A stretch of 64,000 bases of DNA from contig NC_132878.1 of assembly GCF_030463535.1 (NCBI RefSeq), positions 31,662,261-31,726,260 of the forward strand, given 5' to 3'. The notes below the pieces were generated by a model. It did no database searches and was not told where the DNA came from. It saw only the letters and a program-made list of their open reading frames with translations. Source of the stretch: Salminus brasiliensis. Lineage: Eukaryota; Chordata; Actinopteri; Characiformes; Bryconidae. The translations under genes and the position numbers were made by a program. This document shows, piece by piece, positions 12,261-25,093 of the stretch (position 1 is the first letter of the stretch; each line of letters opens with the position of its first letter).

Positions 12261-13379
12261 GAGGATTACCTTACAGATTACTGATTAACTGTTCCGAAAT
12301 CTAATTGTAACATGATCCAAAGGGTTACCATGTTGAAGTAACACCATTGGATGTCTTTCAGTTACTTTTGGATGACTTTTTTTAAATACACAATATCAAA
12401 TAAAGACAAATTGAAAATGTAGATATTCATTCACATGAAAAAGAACCTTTTTTGTAACAAAGATGGGTGAATGGGAAGAACCAGTGAATTTAAAGAAATC
12501 AATGTCAGGGTTCTTTACCGATTTAAAGGTTATTCACACTCACAGATTCTTTACAAAAATGTTTTTTACAGTTCTTGTAAGGAAGAACTCTGACTCATCC
12601 CCAAAATGGAGAGTCTGATTGGTTCTGTCTCTGAGTTTGACTCTTTGTTGCCCCTCTCCCAACTGAAGCAAAGATTCTGGCTGGTCATGCTGCAGAATTT
12701 CATTCAGTTGTCCCGTCCCTAGCTGAGGAAGAGATTCCGATTGGTTGTGCTGGTGCATTTGACTGTCTCCCTGTTTGTGCCGGGCCAGATTAGAGTCTTT
12801 ACTACATAATCTTTTTACTTACACTAACAAGTCACAAAATAAAGTCACTCAAAAAATGTATCTCAAAAACAGTAACTTCACAGGAGAAGCAAAGAACCTT
12901 CTTAATTTTCAATGGAAGTCAATCGTAGAATTTCTATTGGTCCATTCTTAATGACAGACACTGTAAAGAACAACTACCAGATATCAAAAAATGAAAAACA
13001 GAAATAATAGACGTAGGAGTTTTTTGCGGGACAGGGAAGATTTTTAATTCCCAAGCAAGAGGTTTGTTTTTCGTTGAAATAGTTTGTGTGTGTGTGTGTT
13101 TTTTTTTTTGTATAAAATCACCCCAAATAATTAGGAATCATGCAAAAAATCACCTAAAATCATTCAGCTCCCTCAGCAGCTCCACAAAGTCATAATCAGG
13201 GAGGAGTGGTGCATTCTGGGAGATAATCAGCACTGACCAGAGGGCAAAGCCACCAGTCTGAGGATTAAACTCCTCCAGAGCCTGACCTTCCTCACAGCAA
13301 CACACACAAGCACACACACATTCACAAGTGCACCCACACACATTGTACTGTCCATTTTATATTTTCTCATAGAGTGAAT

Positions 13380-13505
13380 AAACACACACTCACAGTTTCA
13401 TGTACTCATTAACATTTCTGCAGAATAGTCATTTGCATAAATCCCCAGTTCTCTTAATTAGCAGTGCTTTCTCCCTTGATAGCTGAGATTGTGAAGTTCA
13501 CTTGT
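13380..13505. promoter_or_regulatory. Candidate conserved enhancer block
   Basis: It contains gtactcattaacatttctgc, tagtcatttgcataaatccc (perfect ATTTGCAT octamer) and tctcttaattagcagtgc (TAATTA homeodomain core) within 80 bp, between microsatellites. Confidence 0.35.
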
Positions 13506-13864
13506 CTTTCTCTCTCTCTCTCTCTTTTCCCTCAATGTCTCTCTCTCTTCTACACATTCACCCTGTCTTCCTTTTCGCATTCATTCTTCATTCATTTACA
13601 TCTCCCTCATCTCTCTCCTTCAGTGATGTACAGTAAGGCTTTATGTGTTCTTCAGCTCCCACAGCTGAATTCATTTAGTTCCTCAATGTCCAGAAAGAAC
13701 ATATGAAAGAACATATTCTTGCTGTTATATGGAAACCTTGCTGTCACAGTCTAACTTTAAAAATCGAACTAAACTAACAGCTCACAGCTCATAGAACAGT
13801 AGTACTGTTCACGTTCTTAATTGAAAACATTGAGTAAACAGCCACAGTGCAGAAAATGCAGGCC

Positions 13865-14355
13865 TGAAAAAGTAAGTGAATCCTTGAATTGAACAAACTG
13901 TGGATCCCCCAATGGCAGCGACCACCTCCACTAAATAACCTAAATTTCCAACATTGCGGAGGAACTTTTGACAATTCCTCCCTGCAAATGTGTTTCAGTT
14001 CATTAGTATTCTGGGATGCCTTGTCATGCTCAGCCCTCTGCAGGTCATGCACCAACATATTAATAGGTTTAAGGTCAGGACTCTGATTCAACCATTCCAA
14101 AACTCAAATTCTTCTTATTTTTCAACCATTCTTTAGTTGGGTCACTTGTGTGCTTTGGGTCACTGTCTTCTTGCATGACCCAACGTTTCTTCAGCTTAAG
14201 GTCATGCACTGCTGCCCTTACATTCTCCTGTAATATGTTTTTATACACCTTTGAATTCATTGTTTTTCAATGAATGCAAGGCATCCAGGCCCTGAAGCAG
14301 CAAGGCAGTCTGAAACCATGATACTCCCCCCACCATGCTTTGCAGTTGAGATGAG
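13865..14355 (-). mobile_element. Tc1-like transposase relic
   Basis: The minus strand reads KHGGGSIMV (near 14330), VYKNILQENVRAAVHDLKL, RWVMQEDSDPKHTS and then WLNQSPDLKPINMLVHDLQR across a frameshift. The final catalytic Glu of PIENLW is replaced (PINMLV) and frames are broken, so it is inactive. The second catalytic Asp (EDSDPKH) is retained. Confidence 0.75.
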
Positions 14356-14480
14356 GTTTTGGTTTTTATGCGCAGTGTTGTGTATTTTTGCTAAAAAGTT
14401 AATTAACTCTTACATGTCCATAAAGCAATTCTCAGGAAGCATTGTGAAACATCCAGGTGATTTTGAGCAAACTTGACATT

Positions 14481-14585
14481 TACATTTACATTTAAGGCAT
14501 TTAGCAGACGCTCTTATCCAGAGCGACTTACAAAAGTGCTTTGCTATTTACCCAAGGATAACCTCAGGTAGGCAAAAAATTCAAA
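14481..14585. repeat. Short copy of the dispersed repeat at 4611-4850
   Basis: It contains aaggcatttagcagacgctc and tccagagcgacttacaaaag, nearly the family consensus, then diverges. Confidence 0.65.
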
Positions 14586-15564
14586 GATACCTCTAAGTTT
14601 AGACACATCTGTACTTTACATGTGTCATCACACATTCACATTTAGTGCATTTTGGGCACAAATGGCTAAGATTATACACACACACACACAAACAAACACA
14701 TATATGTATGTATATATTCACTAATTCAAGTAGCATTTCTGACTTTCTATGTTACACTTTTACTGTGAATCATTCAGGAAATTTGCTTAAATCCTGACTT
14801 GTAACATTATTGGAGAAACCTGTTTAGATAGTCTGTTAGATAGGACCTTTTAAACAAGTTGGTCATCCTACTTTACATGCTGCTATAGCACTATCCATTA
14901 CATCTGATATGTAAATTACACCAGTTCACAATCATATACAGCGTAGCTCACAGAGTACAGCGCTGCACTACAAAGCTAATTATTTAGCATTCATGCACCG
15001 ACATCAGGCAGAGGTGATAGCCTGAATGTTTCTTTGCCCCGATTATGGAATTGTGTTCAGATATCTTTGTGTTTGTTTTCTATTTGATGAGAACTATTTG
15101 AGCAGACCAGGACCTCAGTATGAGAGAGAAAGAGAAAGAGAGAGAGTGAGCGTGAGTGAGGATGAGACATGATATCAGATTGTGCCGTAGGCTACAAGCC
15201 CCAGAAATCAGAGAATGGAGATGTGCGTGCGTGTGTGTGTGACAGATGGACTGGCTCTTTTGGACAGGGTTAGAATGCTTTTAAAGCATTTATATGGCCA
15301 GCATAAGCTTGCCATCAATTTTGTATAAGGCATTTGTGAAGCTTTCCAATAGTGTGCACATCTTTGTGTTTGCACATTTTATTGTGTGTAAGCAGAATTT
15401 GTATGTGTATGACTGGGTGTGAATGGCTGTTTCTATTTAAATATATTAGGGATGTTAACAAATATGAAGGCGTTAAGTCCTAAACAGATACAAGTACAAT
15501 AGGAGACGTTCTATTCACTTTTTAAGGTTCTAGTTTTTTAATCTTATCCTCAGAATATCTTACT

Positions 15565-15692
15565 AAGCTTTCTTTCCTGTCCGCATTCCTTGATTCTGCT
15601 GATCTGTATCTCATTACCTCAATAAATATACTGGCAGAGCTCACTAGCTCATGGATCCACATGGCTACCAGATCAGGCAGAACAGGCCTAAA
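15565..15692. repeat. Second copy of the 5224-5360 repeat family
   Basis: It shares ctaccagatcaggcagaa and the preceding aatatactggcagagctcac.. block with 5250-5310, but lacks the clean inverted ends. Confidence 0.4.
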
Positions 15693-16196
15693 ATAAAATC
15701 ATATTTTTATACAAACTAATCCCAGTAGAGAAACAAATTTTACACTTATCTGTTATTATTTAAACTTTTTTCTGACTGAAACATAATTTGAATTTAATAT
15801 TTACTATTTAAAATCACCTTCCTTCCCCCCACTCCACATAGCCCATGTAGACAGCAGATATATTGACTTTAGCTGATGTGTTTTGTTGTTGGCCATTGTT
15901 CTAAAATAAAATACCACTTAAAGCATTACCCTAAAAATTAACGGTAAACCTCAGGTTCAGGCCACGCCCACTTCTGGTTTGAATACAGGATGAGATGTTT
16001 GGGCAGTAAATAGATACAGAAACAGATAAGGGCACTATGTTGCAGACCTATGTTGCTTTAATTTGTGTGATTGGTCATGTGTGTGAAAGTGTGTGTGTGT
16101 GCATGTGTAAGAATATGGCAACATATCTAAATGCATGTGTTTTTATATATATTTTGGTTGTGTGTATTTGTAAATGTGGGTATAGTTGTATACATC

Positions 16197-16241
<45 letters not shown>

Positions 16242-16309
16242 GGCCAAGGCTTCTAAACACAGCTATATTCTGCAGATAACCGGATTAAGGCCTAGGCGTA
16301 TAATAAGTC

Positions 16310-16525
16310 TGTGAATGTGCCCTGTGGCGCAGCTGTAATCCGCTGCTTTGATGTCTCTCAGCTCCATCAGGTGCGACTGCGCCCGGGCTGCATGGGCCTC
16401 AGGGCGCAGCTCCACCGTGGAGCTCAAAGTGCCTCATTAGTTTTGCCTGTTTACTAAACTTGGCCCCTTGTGATGGAAAATAGTCTGATGCTCCACTGAA
16501 TCCTGTCGACGGCACAAATTCCTGC
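16310..16525. promoter_or_regulatory. Candidate conserved GC-rich block
   Basis: A 200-bp GC-rich island in AT-rich flank. It includes gtggcgcagctgtaatccgc, an inverted ctccaccgtggagct and gcctcattagttttgcctgt. There is no ORF I can recognise. Confidence 0.3.
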
Positions 16526-16879
16526 CCCATCCGAGGAAGAGGGAGGGAGAGGGAGAGAGGGAAAGAGAGAGAAAAGAGAGAGAGAGAGTGAAGGCAAAAT
16601 CCCTCAGTGTCCAAATTAAACACAATACTGCTGCATTTGTTACCTATTTATCAAAGGGCTTTTATTTGTTTGAGTTTACTTAAAGGGCCAATGTCATGGA
16701 GAACCACTTTTTCTTTTCTTTTTTTTTTTTTATAAAAGAGTTTGATGTAGTTTATTTGAAAATGTACCAATGACTGTTTTTTTAAATGACCAGCCAATCA
16801 GAAGAAAGCATATTTACATCTCCTTAAAGGCAAAGTAACAAAAATAGCCAGTCTAATTCTAAGGAACAAAAAGAGGTTG

Positions 16880-16936
16880 GTAAATAGTTGAGGGTGCTAA
16901 GTTGTTGCTAGGTGGTTGCTAAGGTGTTGCTATGTT
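16880..16936. repeat. gttgctaggtggttgctaagg-type short repeat
   Basis: Degenerate tandem copies of a 10-11-bp gttgctaagg motif. A related stretch occurs at 32835-32950 (ttgctaagatgtccat, gcatcccaggtggttact). Confidence 0.5.
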
Positions 16937-17885
16937 TTATGCTAGTACTATTGTCCAAATTTTAGAGTCCAATAACATTTGCCTAAATGGTGGAATGCAA
17001 ATGTGTTGGCTGTGTCCACAAACTTTTGCCCAAAAGCTGGTTAGTCCAAATACTCCAATCCTCAGACAATACTTGAGAGCAATGGTGAGAAAGGTGGGGT
17101 GCATGTGCTCTCTCATATGGTGCTTGAGAGAGCTGCCCATTGTGACATTATTTCCGAACATCTCGCCATTCATTCCTATGGGGAAAATAGCGAACCATGA
17201 TTTTGAAGAAACTACAATTGTTGACTAGACGTACGCATGTTAGCACTAAGCTAACATCAATGCGTTTGAACATTGTTTCAATGTTTTCTCAATGTTTCTA
17301 TAAATATCTTTGCAATAATACAGCACAGAAATACGGGTCAAACATTTTCTTTATCTACAGAGCCTGTCCTTTCGATTGCATGGCCAGATCATACGTGACT
17401 TATGTCCAGAGTTATGAGGCTTTGAAGAAAAGTCAAGATACTTGTCTCTCGTAGTGTCTAACTGGTGGATTTCTCTGTCTGCCATCTGCCACTCTTCTGT
17501 AATCGCTGGATTTGTGCATAAGTGTATGTTTCATTTGAATCTGACCAATGGACACTCAGAAACTCGTCTTCTTCCTCTCAGTGTTCCTATACTATTTTAT
17601 TCACACACTCCACTGCTTTTGTGAAGCTAAGACTCAGGTAAAGCCATTTCAAGCATCAAAATAATTCGTCCACATGAGTAAAGGTATGTTTTTACAGGAA
17701 ATCTGAAGAATTTCTAAAACTCTGACTTCAGACTTTCAGGTTTAGTGTCAGAGGATCTCTTCACACATTACTTGAGGTCATATGGGGTCTCACATGGGGT
17801 AGAGACCTGAGATTGTTCTGAACGTTTTCATATAAAACATGTGGGTATTATCACTTATCATATGCAAGTGCCTTTAAATATAAAT

Positions 17886-17888
<3 letters not shown>

Positions 17889-17949
<61 letters not shown>
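17889..17949. repeat. (TA)n microsatellite
   Basis: About 60 bp of TA. Similar runs are at 20565-20609, 25050-25082, 34292-34320 and 46846-46906 (the last in tfap2b intron 5). Confidence 0.95.
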
Positions 17950-17953
<4 letters not shown>

Positions 17954-18597
17954 TAAAAATACCTACATATAAAAGATCCTTGAGGAACTTTTGGTGGTTC
18001 TTCTAGTTTGAAACTGTAGAGCAACCTCTTAAGGTGCTTTGAGGAACCTTCAAGAATAGAAAAAAACACCTTAATGCTTTGTCCACAGTTTCAAACAGAA
18101 GAACCCACAAATGTTCCTCAACAATCTCATGCTTTTAACAGTGTAAAATTTTTTTTCTTCAAAACACCTTAAGAGGTTCCTCCACAGTTTCAAACAGAAG
18201 AACCTGCAGAAATTCCTCAGGTGATCTTGTACTTGTAACATTGTAGAGTGACATTTTTCCAGACAAAACTATCCCCATCCACTGGAAATCTGAGCATGAT
18301 TCATTGGTTCCTCACTTGCTAATTACATTCCCAACCAATAATAGACCTTGTATAGCTGTATCTACCCAGTAGATCCCTGACTGGCCAGTTTCCGCAGTCA
18401 CAACCACAAAATTACCCAAAATGCTAATCACTAGCATTTATACCCTGTTTGTGTATGTAAGAGAATTCTGTCCATAGTTGTGTAAATGTGGGAGGTTTCA
18501 GTGTGTGTGTTGGAGAGCAGTGGATTGGGTGCTTTATTTATAGCCAGTAATTTTAAGCAAATTACTTTAGTTAAATTGAGAGAGAACGAAAGAGAAC

Positions 18598-18638
<41 letters not shown>

Positions 18639-18759
18639 GTACAACTTACAGGTTGTTGAGAAGTGTGTGTCGATATACACGTCTTAATGTAGGAATGATT
18701 GTGTATGGCACTTTTTTGTGTGCAGTGTGTGCATATGCATGTATGTGAGTGCGTGTGCT

Positions 18760-18793
<34 letters not shown>

Positions 18794-18799
18794 CATGCC

Positions 18800-18960
18800 C
18801 TGTCTCATTCAGCTGCTGATTCTAATTAAAAATATCACAATAATTAAAGTCTTCAGTCTGACATGCACAGACTGCACTACGCCTTCAGTCATTCCCAGCT
18901 AATTAGTTAATTAATCCAAACGCAAATTATAAGCAATAATTAGTCAGTCAAGCTTAACAC
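18800..18960. promoter_or_regulatory. Candidate conserved enhancer block rich in TAATTA
   Basis: Within 150 bp: attctaattaaaaatatcac, aataattaaagtcttcagtc, agctaattagttaattaatc and agcaataattagtcagtcaa. At least five homeodomain TAAT cores occur, several as TAATTA palindromes, without being a simple repeat. Confidence 0.4.
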
Positions 18961-19149
18961 AGAGTCTGGTGACTCACAGCTGAAAAGCACCCCCCCTTCC
19001 TTGGCCTCTATCAAATTCTCTCTCTCTCTCTCCCTGTGTCTGTCCCACTCTCACTTTCTCCCTCACATACAAACAAATTCATTCCATACACTCTCTCTCT
19101 CACTCACTCTCTCTCTTTCTCCCTCTCCCCTTCTCTCTGGTCTTTTGGA

Positions 19150-19300
19150 CTGGTTCCTGGTCCATACTGGTAATTAATTTTCATTCTCTAATGGGTTTAA
19201 GTGCAGAATCCGCTGCGCTCCTTGCAAAGCCGCGCTTCTAAATCCAGCTGCCAGCCTGAGACGGCCGAGCCAATTTCACATCACACAGAACAGAGCGGAG
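19150..19300. promoter_or_regulatory. Candidate conserved block
   Basis: It follows a CT-rich stretch. It contains ctggtaattaattttcattc, ctaatgggtttaagtgcaga and a CpG-containing part (atccgctgcgctccttgcaa, agacggccgagcc). Confidence 0.3.
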
Positions 19301-19597
19301 AGGAAAAGAGCGTGAAGAGACAGCCATTAAGAAATTAGACACACACATACACACGCTCTTACACACACAGCATCGCTCACTACCACTTTACATGAGCCTT
19401 GGCCATTAGAACCGACATGCTGAGTGTACATGTTCTCATGTATTTACGAAACACGGTAATTGTGTAATCATGAATATTGGTCATTTGATATGTAATGGCA
19501 TATATTAGCCAGAAATCACAGCTCAGAACTTAATGTAATTTAGTGCAATAGGACTTCATGTTATAGGAACAATTTAGCAAAGAAAAAACAAAAACAA

Positions 19598-20062
19598 GAT
19601 TGATCACTGACCCCAGATGCAGTCAATCAGCCAGGACATGTTTGATCTCTCAGGTGTGCTTCTTCAGTTTAGCACAAGAGATGCTCAGCTAATGCTAATT
19701 AGACTGTCACCAATTTAACATTCATATATACACTTTTAGAAGTGGTACAGTGGTCTCAGTACTTGTAGTCCAGTGTGAAAGTGGAATCAGAACTACAAAG
19801 AAGGCAATGATAATGGATCCAGCTTTAGCGTATATGTTTAAATATTGTTTATTCATGGTGTTTCACCCTATATTTTTGGGGTAAAACCTTGTTTAAGTAG
19901 CTTTCTGAAAAAAATATATGAAAATCTGTGGTGAGTATTTATGGAGATGAGACAGGAGACTAGTCTAGGTCTGGTGTTTGTTGACAACATTAGCCTAGCA
20001 TCTCCCATTGTACAAGAAGCACACATCAGTTACCAAACTGCATCGGGTGTCAGTGATCAATC
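19598..20062. mobile_element. MITE, copy 1, with 23-bp inverted ends
   Basis: The left end 19598-19620 (gattgatcactgac..gatgc) and the complement of 20040-20062 differ at only two positions. The 465-bp element has no coding potential. A related copy lies 400 bp further on. Confidence 0.65.
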
Positions 20063-20455
20063 ATGCTACTTTAATGTTAGTCACACTCACTAAAGGTCTT
20101 ACTGGTAATTAAAGTGTTTTCTATTTAACCCTTTTGGAGGCTTAAATGATTCGTTGTCTGGTTAAATTATTCTTCAAATACAAGGAAAAGTCTTGTAGAT
20201 GGTTCTTTTTGTAAGTAATGTAAAAAAAAAAATACTGGACAGCCTCAGAACAGTGTCTTCTCAGACTGGCACAAGTACACAAATCCAAAGCATTTCCCTG
20301 AAATAGGTTATTAAGAGTCATTGTAAAAAAATCTTTTTTAAAACTGAAACTGATGTTGCTCAAAAAGTGTCCATGAAGTGGTCATGTAAGTATTCTCATC
20401 AGCTGAGTGTTTTAAAGAAGTAGTTTGGCGAAAAGTCAAATAATAATAAACGAAT

Positions 20456-20561
20456 ACTGACCCCAGATGCAGTCAATCAGAAGAAATGTTCGATACCTGG
20501 AGCGTTCTTTAATTTACAAGGAGAGATTGACTGTCACCAATCAACTAATCTTGGTAAGTGC

Positions 20562-20612
<51 letters not shown>

Positions 20613-20867
20613 TGTATTTAAACAATTTAATTAAACAGCATGGATAGATTTTACATAAACATTAAAGCTGGGGAGAAGTTCAGTTTTGTGTTTATAGAAG
20701 TACCCTGTTCAAAACAAATAAAGATCTGCAAGTGTTTTGGGAGATGGGTCCAGAGACTTGTTTGAGAGTTGTGTTTTTACAGAGATTAGATTGGGGACAG
20801 TCTAGTGTTTGCTAGCAAAATAGATACCAAACATCAGAAACATGTTTTGGCTAATTGACTGCATCTA
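20456..20867. mobile_element. MITE, copy 2 of the same family
   Basis: Its left end repeats actgaccccagatgcagtc of copy 1. The right end (ctaattgactgcatct at 20851-20866) is the complement of agatgcagtcaatcag with one mismatch. It is interrupted by a (TA)n tract at 20565-20609. Confidence 0.55.
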
Positions 20868-23800
20868 TGGACACTCTTGGTGGGTGTAAATAAAATTTGT
20901 AGATAAAGCAGATAAAAGTAAAAGAACTAAAGTATGAGGGGTAGTTTAACACGCTGTTACAACAAAGAGCTTCCCTCCTTTTTAGAGGTTTTTCTAATCA
21001 AAAACATAAAGTATATACTATAATTCACTAATATACTATAATTCAAATAAAATGTGGTTATGTTTCATGGCGCTGATATTTGTTGTTCTACTTTGAGGTG
21101 TAAAATAAACGTACCAGTGTTTAACACACAGCCAAGTCACCATTTTTATGTATTTAGGTTGAAACAACAACAGCTTAGTTCTATTCAATTTATTATGCTT
21201 GCACTGATTTATCACATTTAGACGGGCTAAGCTGTAATGTTGGCACTTACTTTGCTTTGTGCTAAACTGTTCATAAATAGTAGGAAATAGGAAATAAAAA
21301 AGATGTGCAGGTTGCTAACAACTAATGAGAGTACCCACTGGACAGTCACTACTGAATCTGTGTTGAAATCACGTACAACAGTGTGATTTTACCACTGATT
21401 AAAAGACCAAATGATCTTGTGCTAATGGCTGACTATCGACTTCCAGTCATTGTTAGCAACATTAGCATGTATGTGGAGCTATTCCTTTGAGTGTTTCCAA
21501 CTATTATTTTATGCTAGAGATTGCAGCTGCTGTAGCTGACATGGTACAATTCAATAAAAAGTCACGTTTCTAAGCTTCGATGCATCATGATTGCTAAGCT
21601 GTGGTGGAAGGCTGCAGAGTCAAGGTGCAGAATCTTAAGCGCTATTTCAGAGACTCGTCTTTGGCCTTTTCCCTCTACGTCTGTCTGTGAAAGTCAAAAG
21701 AAACTGGATCTCTGCACGCAGAAAGAAAGAGAGATAGAGTAAAAGAGAGATATGGGGGGTGAGTAGCCCCAAGGGAGCATCACTGCAACTGTCAATCAGA
21801 GAGCACATAGAGAGTGACAGAAAGTGACTGACCTGAATGTGCAGATTACAGATACACACACACACAACCATAGCCTTAGCTAAATAAATGAATAAATAAA
21901 TAAATAAATAAATACAAGCATTGAGTAAGTGTCGGATTTTCTGTTCCAAGAGCCATATGATCAGCAATATCTCCAATGATATATATAATAATATAAAATT
22001 TGGTGAAAAGTAGATACTGGTAGAGGGTAAAAGATTAGTCAGTATATTCTCTCAAAGGTTATAGATTAAAAACAGTTCAACCAGATGTATGACTATAATA
22101 ATGTAATAACTATATAATATCAATAAATTACTCTTTGTGTAAATTTTGCATTCCAACTATTCAACGGTTGCATTTTTTCTCGGTTGACCCTTTGACCCGT
22201 CTGCAGTAGTGCAGACTGAAGCCCAGCTACTCATTTGCTGTTTGTGATGCCCTGAAATAATCCATGATTGTAGCTCCTTTCATTCAAATTCAGATTTTAA
22301 ATGGCTTTCAAACCTAAAGCGTTACCTTTAGCATCTTCAGCAAACTACTCTGGAGACTTGTGGATAAACCAACCAGCAGCACTGCTTTTAAATGCTAAAA
22401 ACACTTTTGGGTGAAGACAGACAATTTACCATGATTAACCATACAAAACAAAGTGATTCATTATGATGAATTATTTTTAATTAGACATTTTTGCTAGTGG
22501 GACAAAAGGTTATATTTTTACACATTTATGACTTTTAACATCAAATAAACTAAAAGTCATAGTCCAAAATCAAATACAATCTTGTTATATGACCTTTAGT
22601 TTAATCTCTGGATTTGACAGTATTTTGGATCTCGAGGAACCCCCCACCCCCCATCCCTGAGTGGTTTACAAGCACTCAGTTTCCAATACACAGTTAGTGT
22701 GGAAGGGTTGCTCCAGGCCTTGTGCACTATGGCTGAGATAAATGGTAGCATGTTATAAGTGTGAGTAACATACAGTGAGTGTGTGGAGCCATGATCCAGA
22801 CTAACATGCTGTCACTCCACTTTCAGATGTGTATATGTTACACTTTATGGCATGGGACAGTTTTTGCCTTAAATCTTTGGGCCTTGGAATTCCTGTGTAA
22901 AAATGCATTCCTGCATTTCTAAAAAACTATTTATAGAAATATTTCATTGCATAAACGCTGTGGATATTCTTCTAGGCTATAGATTACTTGTATAGATCAC
23001 AGTGTTCCACAGGGCTCTACTCTTAATCCTCTAGAATTGTTCAAACAGAGACTTCACATGTGATACTTGCTGGAATTTTGATTGTGATATTTTTTTTTAT
23101 ATTAAAAAAAGCATAAATCCTGCAAACATTGAGCAATGTTCCTTTATGCTTAGCAAAGAGAGCTTAACAAAAAAAGGCTTCTAGGCCTAGAGGTAGTGGC
23201 TGAACGAACACATTCTCACACACACACGGAAGCAGGCTGTCACGCGTGTGAGCAGTGCGCTTGTTTATGTTGGATGGCACTCTGCTCTCTGCGGGTCCTT
23301 GTCAGACAGAGTTTAGGTGTCCGTTGTGTTGTCCGTCCTGGCAGTATGACTGGTGGGCTTACACCAGGGCAGATGGGCCTTTCACAAGGCTTCCTCATCA
23401 TCCCCCTCCACCACACACACACACACACACATTCACACACTTGGTCATATAATCCCGTACACACACATCCAAGTGCACACACACTTACACACAGGCTCAC
23501 CATGCTGTCCTCACCAATCAGGATCTTCCTCCCTGCACCGATGTCTTAACCAATCAGTATTCAGCACCGCCGTCGACAAGGATATACATCTGCTGGACAT
23601 CAACAGTGCTGAGACACACACACACACACACACATATGTACACTCACAGGCACATAGACTTTAGCTGATTACAGTAGAATAGATGGTGACATGTATATGG
23701 CTCTGTTAGATATCTACATATTCCACAGTCCATTTAATTCTGTCTCTCTCTTCCCTCTCCCTAACACACACAAACTCACATACACACACTTTTAAAATCC

Positions 23801-24094
23801 ATAGACATGCTTATTAAAGAGGCATCAGCACTGTGTACCATGATCTGAATGCATTATGTGTGTGAAATGGTAAAAAGGGTATCTGCTTTAACACACACAT
23901 GCATACACACACACACACACAATCATATGTACTTAAGTGGCAAATATGGTCAGCGTACCAAAGTAAAAAAAAAGAATGGTTCTGGTTTGTGTGTGTGTGT
24001 GTGTGTGCGCGCACATGGTAGCTCATCGATGTGTGAGTAACGAATGCCAGGGGCATGGATTTACTCAGCATATAAGGTCGCGGTGCCAAGGCTA

Positions 24095-24128
<34 letters not shown>

Positions 24129-25043
24129 GAAGAGGGAGAGACACTGACTCACTATTGCTCTGCTTTAATATTGTTGCTTTCCCAGCAGACTTCTCAAGTC
24201 AAACGAAATGGAGTTCATTAACAGTCATGCAGAGTTCAGCTCATCTTTTTTCTTCTTCTTGAATCTTGCCTGTTTTATCCCTTTTCTTGCTATCTCAAAC
24301 ACACACATGCACACACAGTCACACACACGCCGTAGCATTTTTAATGGGTCATTCCTCCATTCTGGTGTCAAGCGGGGTACAAATTCAAGTGTAAAACATG
24401 GTCTGTGGTATTGAATAATGTCAGTAAAGCTGTAACACCACTGACCGTAACACCATTGACCGTAACACCACTGAGAAAATGACTGAAATGTGAGCTTTTC
24501 TAAAATGTAGTGCACAGCCACTTCAGTTTCAGACATGTTGGATTTAGAGAATTAGATAACCACATCCCTCTCACAAGGGTAAAACATATGGGACAAGTTG
24601 TACCTATTTATTGCAGAACACTTTTCACAAAAGACATTATTCCTGTCCATGTGCCACAAATGCAGTTTTGTACTATACTTTGCTGTGAGATTAAGCATAG
24701 CAAATCAGCCACTTACTATTAGCTACATTTAATAGGTATTCTTGCTAGCTATTATTAATAAAACACTTGATACCAGAGCAAAAAAAAAAAAAGATTTCTC
24801 ATGGTGCTTAGGAAAAAGTCATGGAGTAAAGCGAACATTAATTCATTTTTTCATCTCTGACACAATGAACTTTTTGCAACACACAAAGATGTCAGATGTC
24901 AAAAGACACTGTCTTCTCAGAGCTTGTCTGTTTTTCTTTGAGACAAATCTATACAAAATTCACTCAAAACACATTGACCTTTTCTATCACAGTTTATGTT
25001 TTCTGCAACACCATTGACAAATTCATAATTTCATAAATAAAAA

Positions 25044-25093
<50 letters not shown>

